A stretch of 64,000 nt of DNA from Streptosporangiales bacterium. GTDB lineage: Bacteria; Actinomycetota; Actinomycetes; Streptosporangiales; WHST01. Positions within the stretch are counted from its first letter, which is position 1. Each line of letters starts with the position of its first letter. Shown piece by piece: positions 60,633-64,000 of this stretch. A program made the translations under genes and the position numbers. The notes beneath the pieces are model-generated. The model searched no databases and was not told where the DNA came from. It saw only the letters and a program-made list of their open reading frames with translations. The DNA lies in NCBI GenBank assembly GCA_009379955.1, contig WHST01000010.1:22826-86825 (forward strand), in the 5' to 3' direction.

Positions 60633-61868
60633 GTGGACGCGGAACTCGCGCTCGGATTGGGTGCTGCCCTGGGTCTGCTCGTCGGGGTGGGCGCCGTGCT
60701 CGCCGTCCGCGTGAGCGAGCGGCTCCAGCACGGGCGTCCCGGCGACGACGTCGACGAGGGGCCCCAGGTGCCGCCCGGCGTCGCGTCCGTCCTCTCCGTC
60801 CTGCCGTGGTCGGCGGTGGTCCTCGACGCCGAGGACCACGTGCTCCGCTCGAGTGCGGCCGCGCGGGCACGCGGCCTCGTCGAGCAGGACCGCGTCCGCG
60901 TGCCCGGCCTGCTCGCGCTCGCCCGCCTCGTCCGCCGCGACGGCGCGATCAGGTCAGAGGAGATCGAGCTGTCCGGACAGCTGTTCAACGTCCACGTCGC
61001 ACCGATCGGCGGCACCGGCTCCGCGGGCACGGTTCTCGTGCTCGCCGAGGACCTCACCGAGGTGCGCCGGGTCGAGGACGTCCGGCGCGACTTCGTCGCC
61101 AACGTCAGCCACGAGCTCAAGACCCCGGTGGGGGCGCTCGCCCTGCTCGCCGACACGGTCGACGCCGCCGCCGACGACCCCGAGGCCGTGCACCACTTCG
61201 CGGCGCGCATGCGCACCGAGTCGCAGCGGCTCAGCCAGATGGTTCAGGAGATCGTCCTGCTGTCGCGGCTGCAGGGCGGGACGTCGCTGGCCCAGCCGGT
61301 GCCGCTCGAGGTGTCCGCGGTCGTCACCGAGGCCATCGACAGGTGCGGGCTGCACGCGACCGCCAAGAACATCGACGTCACCGTCTTCGGGGTCGACGAC
61401 CTGCGGGTGGTCGGCGACGACGAGCTGCTCACCGTCGCCCTGCGCAACATCATCGACAACGCGATCGCGTACAGCCCCGAGGGCACGCGGGTCAGCGTGC
61501 GCGGCCGGCGCGACGGCAGCCACGTCGAGGTGTCGGTGAGCGACCAGGGCATCGGCATCCCCGCGGCCGACCAGAAGCGGATCTTCGAGCGCTTCTACCG
61601 GGTCGACCCGGCGCGGTCGAGAGCGACCGGCGGGACGGGCCTCGGCCTGGCGATCGTCAAGCACGTGATGTCCAACCACGGGGGTGAGGTACGGGTCTGG
61701 AGCCGCGAACGGCTCGGCTCGACGTTCACCCTCCGGCTGCCCAGGCACCTCGAGGCGCCGCGGTTGGTCGAGTCCACCGAATACGTCCAGACGGCAACGA
61801 CGCCGACCACGTCTGCGAGCGATGGACGCGGTCGCATTGCAGAACTGAACGGAGAGGTTGCGCGATGA
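60633..61868 (+). CDS. Phosphate sensor histidine kinase (SenX3/PhoR type)
   Basis: It has 411 residues from GTG 60633 (GTG 60630 also possible). One N-terminal membrane span (LGLGAALGLLVGVGAVLAVR), a PAS-like domain, then H-box RRDFVANVSHELKTPVGALA, N-box NIIDNAIAYSPEG, G1 VSDQGIGIPAADQKRIFERF and G2 GGTGLGLAIVKHV. Short extracellular exposure suggests it senses transport state via PhoU/Pst rather than phosphate itself. Its TGA overlaps the regulator start (ATGA). Confidence 0.94.
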   Translation: MDAELALGLGAALGLLVGVGAVLAVRVSERLQHGRPGDDVDEGPQVPPGVASVLSVLPWSAVVLDAEDHVLRSSAAARARGLVEQDRVRVPGLLALARLVRRDGAIRSEEIELSGQLFNVHVAPIGGTGSAGTVLVLAEDLTEVRRVEDVRRDFVANVSHELKTPVGALALLADTVDAAADDPEAVHHFAARMRTESQRLSQMVQEIVLLSRLQGGTSLAQPVPLEVSAVVTEAIDRCGLHATAKNIDVTVFGVDDLRVVGDDELLTVALRNIIDNAIAYSPEGTRVSVRGRRDGSHVEVSVSDQGIGIPAADQKRIFERFYRVDPARSRATGGTGLGLAIVKHVMSNHGGEVRVWSRERLGSTFTLRLPRHLEAPRLVESTEYVQTATTPTTSASDGRGRIAELNGEVAR

Positions 61869-62545
61869 CACGGATCCTCGTGGTCGAGGACGAGGAGTCG
61901 TACAGCGAGGCTCTGACCTACCTGCTGAAGAAGGAGGGCTACGAGGTACTCGCCGCGGACACCGGCACCGGTGCGCTGGCGGAGTTCGAGCGCTCCGGCG
62001 CCGACCTGGTGCTGCTCGACCTGATGTTGCCCGGCGTGTCGGGCACCGAGGTGTGCCGCGAGATCCGCAAGCGGTCGTCGGTGCCGATCATCATGATCAC
62101 CGCGAAGGACAGCGAGGTCGACAAGGTCGTCGGGCTGGAGCTCGGTGCTGACGACTACGTCACCAAGCCGTACTCGGCACGCGAGCTCGTCGCCCGTGTC
62201 CGGGCGGTGCTGCGCAGGCGCGCGGAACCCGAGGAGCTCGTGCCGCCGACGCTGGAGTCGGGGCCGGTCCGGATGGACGTCGACCGGCACCTGGTGACCG
62301 TCGGCGGCGGGCACGTGCAGCTGCCGCTGAAGGAGTTCGAGCTGCTCGAGCTGCTGCTGCGCAACGCGGGACGCGTCCTCACCCGGGCGCAGCTCATCGA
62401 CCGGATCTGGGGCAGCGACTACGTCGGCGACACCAAGACGCTCGACGTGCACGTGAAGCGGCTGCGCTCGAAGGTCGAGCCCGACCCGGGCAACCCGCGC
62501 TACATCGTCACCGTGCGAGGGCTGGGCTACAAGTTCGAGCCCTGA
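61865..62545 (+). CDS. Phosphate response regulator (RegX3/PhoP type)
   Basis: It has 226 residues. The receiver has the acidic pocket VVEDEES, the phospho-acceptor in DLVLLDLMLPG and lysine in DDYVTKPYSARELVARVR. The OmpR winged helix reads LKEFELLELLLRNAGRVLTR, DIRIWG-like GSDYVGDTKTLDVHVKRLR. It binds PHO boxes such as those at 52530 and 60567 to activate pst and related genes. It is coupled to the kinase by a 4-bp overlap. Confidence 0.95.
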   Translation: MTRILVVEDEESYSEALTYLLKKEGYEVLAADTGTGALAEFERSGADLVLLDLMLPGVSGTEVCREIRKRSSVPIIMITAKDSEVDKVVGLELGADDYVTKPYSARELVARVRAVLRRRAEPEELVPPTLESGPVRMDVDRHLVTVGGGHVQLPLKEFELLELLLRNAGRVLTRAQLIDRIWGSDYVGDTKTLDVHVKRLRSKVEPDPGNPRYIVTVRGLGYKFEP

Positions 62546-62548
62546 GGG

Positions 62549-63190
62549 TCACTCGCCGGTCGGCGACGTCTCCTCGCCCGGAGTCGGTGACTCCTCGCCG
62601 GGCGCCGGTGTCTCCGATGCGCCGGACGCCGGCGCGGGCGACAGGCTCGACCGGTAGGCGGTCCGTGGGTTGACGGGCAGGTCGAGCGTGATGTCGCCTG
62701 CGCGCTGGAAGGTCAGCGTCACCGACACGACGGCGCCGTTGTCGGTCTCCTCGTCGAGCTTCGTGAGCGTGATCGTGTTGGACGAGTACGGCGGCTGCCC
62801 GACCTGCACAGCGTCGCCGCCGGTGACCGTCGGGTCGGTTGGCGGGAGGTCGAGAGTCGACCCGCCGGAGCCCGACGCGATCACCGTGTCGTCGGCGGCC
62901 GGCGACGAGGCGTCGATCAGCCGGTCGGCGCGCGAGGACTGGTTGACGAGCGTGAGGTAGACGGCGGCGTTCCCGTCCTTGGGGTAGGCCGGCTCGTCCG
63001 GTGCGGGGCCGAGCACGTACGCGTGCCTGATGGCGATCGGCGACGTGCCGCCGACGGCGGGGTGGTTCACCGCGTCACGGGGCTTCATCGACGGAGAGGT
63101 GTAGGGCTCGAACCCGGCGCCGCATCCGGTGACGGCCACCGCGGCCACCGACGCGACGAGGGCTATCCGCAGGGCTGCGCTTCGGCTCAC
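62549..63190 (-). CDS. Exported lipoprotein, function unknown
   Basis: It has 213 residues from GTG 63190. The lipobox is AVTGC, so it is membrane-anchored outside the cell. The middle (AYPKDGNAAVYLTLVNQSSR, ITLTKLDEETDNGAVVSVTL) resembles an Ig/cupredoxin-like fold found near DUF461/copper-chaperone-like proteins, without their metal motif. The C-terminus is Pro/Thr/Glu-rich (EETPTPGE-like repeats) and probably disordered. It converges with the response regulator, 3 bp apart. Confidence 0.75.
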   Translation of the reverse strand: MSRSAALRIALVASVAAVAVTGCGAGFEPYTSPSMKPRDAVNHPAVGGTSPIAIRHAYVLGPAPDEPAYPKDGNAAVYLTLVNQSSRADRLIDASSPAADDTVIASGSGGSTLDLPPTDPTVTGGDAVQVGQPPYSSNTITLTKLDEETDNGAVVSVTLTFQRAGDITLDLPVNPRTAYRSSLSPAPASGASETPAPGEESPTPGEETSPTGE

Positions 63191-63261
63191 GCCGAGAGCG
63201 TACCGGGCGCCCGATCGGCGGCCACGCGATGGTCCATAGTGCTCTGGTGGAGGAGATCGGT

Positions 63262-63852
63262 GTGGGACCGCACCCGTCGCCCTGGCCGGACGATCCGCGG
63301 TACGACAGGCGGCTGCTCGCCGAGGGTGACCGGCGCAACGTCGTCGACCGGTACCGCTACTGGACCAACGAGGCCATCGTCGCCGACCTCGACACGCGCC
63401 GGCATCCGTTCCACGTGGCGGTCGAGAACTGGTCGCACGACTTCAACATCGGCTCCGTCGTCCGTACGGCGAACGCGTTCCTCGCCGAGGCCGTGCACAT
63501 CGTCGGTCGCCGCCGGTGGAACCGGCGCGGCGCGATGGTCACCGACAGGTACCAGCACGTCAGGCACCACGAGACCGTCGAGGCCCTCGTCACGTGGGCG
63601 GCGGACGCCCGCCTGTCGCTCATCGGCGTCGACAACCTGCCGGGCGCGGTGCCGCTGGAGACCTACCCACTGCCGCGAGCGTGCGTCCTCGTGTTCGGGC
63701 AGGAGGGACCCGGGCTGTCCGAGCCGGTGCGAGCGGCGTGCGAGGCCGTGCTGTCGATCGCGCAGTACGGCTCGACGAGGTCGATCAACGCGGGCGCGGC
63801 GGCCGCCATCGCGATGCACGCCTGGATCAGGCAGCACGCCGCCGGCGGCTAG
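63262..63852 (+). CDS. SpoU/TrmH-family RNA 2'-O-methyltransferase
   Basis: It has 196 residues; GTG 63262 has GGAGGAG with a 6-bp spacer, while ATG 63229 lacks one. SPOUT motifs: motif 1 NWSHDFNIGSVVRTANAFLA, motif 2 CVLVFGQEGPGLSEPV, motif 3 LSIAQYGSTRSINAGAAAAI. It uses SAM to methylate ribose in tRNA or rRNA; the exact target is not known. The terminal 148 bp of the window after it shows only GC-rich sequence without a gene. Confidence 0.92.
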   Translation: MGPHPSPWPDDPRYDRRLLAEGDRRNVVDRYRYWTNEAIVADLDTRRHPFHVAVENWSHDFNIGSVVRTANAFLAEAVHIVGRRRWNRRGAMVTDRYQHVRHHETVEALVTWAADARLSLIGVDNLPGAVPLETYPLPRACVLVFGQEGPGLSEPVRAACEAVLSIAQYGSTRSINAGAAAAIAMHAWIRQHAAGG

Positions 63853-64000
63853 GTGTACCCGCTAGGGATGCGCTGATCAATGAGCCATTCCCGGGATGAC
63901 CCGGCCTTCGGACGCTCGCGGTGGTTCCCGAACGGCTGCCGGGTTCTCTGCCGAGCCCCCTTGACCCCGGCTCGGGGGTCTGCGGGGCGGTTTCGGGCAG
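63853..64000. other. Right-hand end, no gene recognised
   Basis: 148 bp of GC-rich sequence to the window edge with weak inverted repeats (GAGCC/GGCTC near 63950-63975). Nothing is supported here. Confidence 0.5.

Noticed and set aside
1..64000. tRNA or rRNA genes, insertion sequences, phage genes
   Set aside because: No T-loop/acceptor patterns, transposase, integrase or phage structural proteins were recognised by eye. A covariance scan would be needed to exclude tRNAs fully.

Overview
The window is very GC-rich, uses many GTG starts preceded by strong AGGAGG-type ribosome binding sites, and encodes mycothiol enzymes (MshD, MshA), GlnR, an HbhA-like protein, XRE/DUF397 pairs and a SAM-IV riboswitch. 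Together these point to the chromosome of a filamentous or soil actinobacterium. Gene order mixes blocks known from Streptomyces (pst, ppk, glnR, MoaD-like, DUF2993, thiosulfate sulfurtransferase, Nur-like Fur) with blocks known from Mycobacterium (XRE-hbhA-DUF2516; mshA-YbjN-gpmA; senX3-regX3). The species cannot be named from sequence alone. No tRNA, rRNA, insertion sequence or CRISPR-cas locus was seen.

Layout. 1-10.1 kb: the end of a LuxR-type regulator followed by a secreted-protein island (a large exported protein, a sedolisin that has lost its catalytic residues, a repeat protein, an active-looking subtilase and a trypsin-like protease). 10.3-15.6 kb: gamma carbonic anhydrase, polyprenyl synthase, acetoacetyl-CoA synthetase, and a DUF47-PitA phosphate transporter. 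15.6-19.9 kb: glnR-mshD facing a sulfur block (MoaD-like, DUF2993, a cysteine-containing leader peptide, thiosulfate sulfurtransferase, DUF1416). 20-29.4 kb: a regulator-transporter pair with palindromic operators, a TPR membrane protein, nitrobindin, polyphosphate kinase, a Fur-family regulator and YgfZ. 29.4-32.3 kb: a methyltransferase/DUF397/XRE island whose three promoters share one operator motif. 32.4-35.2 kb: dtd, DNA polymerase IV and asparaginase. 35.2-35.7 kb: a tandem array of five minigenes, each encoding a hexapeptide, on the minus strand. 36.1-46.9 kb: GGDEF protein, HbhA block, lysozyme, a D-amino-acid oxidoreductase/symporter operon with a frameshift, macro-domain protein, and a MarR-controlled reductase. 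47-52.5 kb: AlaX, MshA, YbjN and Gpm, linked by a duplicated 36-codon ORF, then a SAM-IV riboswitch and an aminotransferase. 52.5-63.9 kb: pstSCAB, a LacI-regulated cluster, phoU, a SenX3/RegX3-type two-component system and an rRNA methyltransferase.

Phosphate is the main theme. pstSCAB, phoU, the sensor kinase/response regulator, ppk and pit are all here, with PHO-box repeats before pstS, between phoU and the kinase, and probably before ppk. Sulfur and thiol metabolism is the second theme (MshA, MshD, sulfurtransferase with leader peptide, SAM-IV riboswitch). Three genes (symporter, arginase-like, beta-lactamase-like) are each split by a one-base slip in a short G/C run. These are either true pseudogenes or sequence errors. 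The strongest candidate for something undescribed is the MRDVHW minigene array at 35243-35660.
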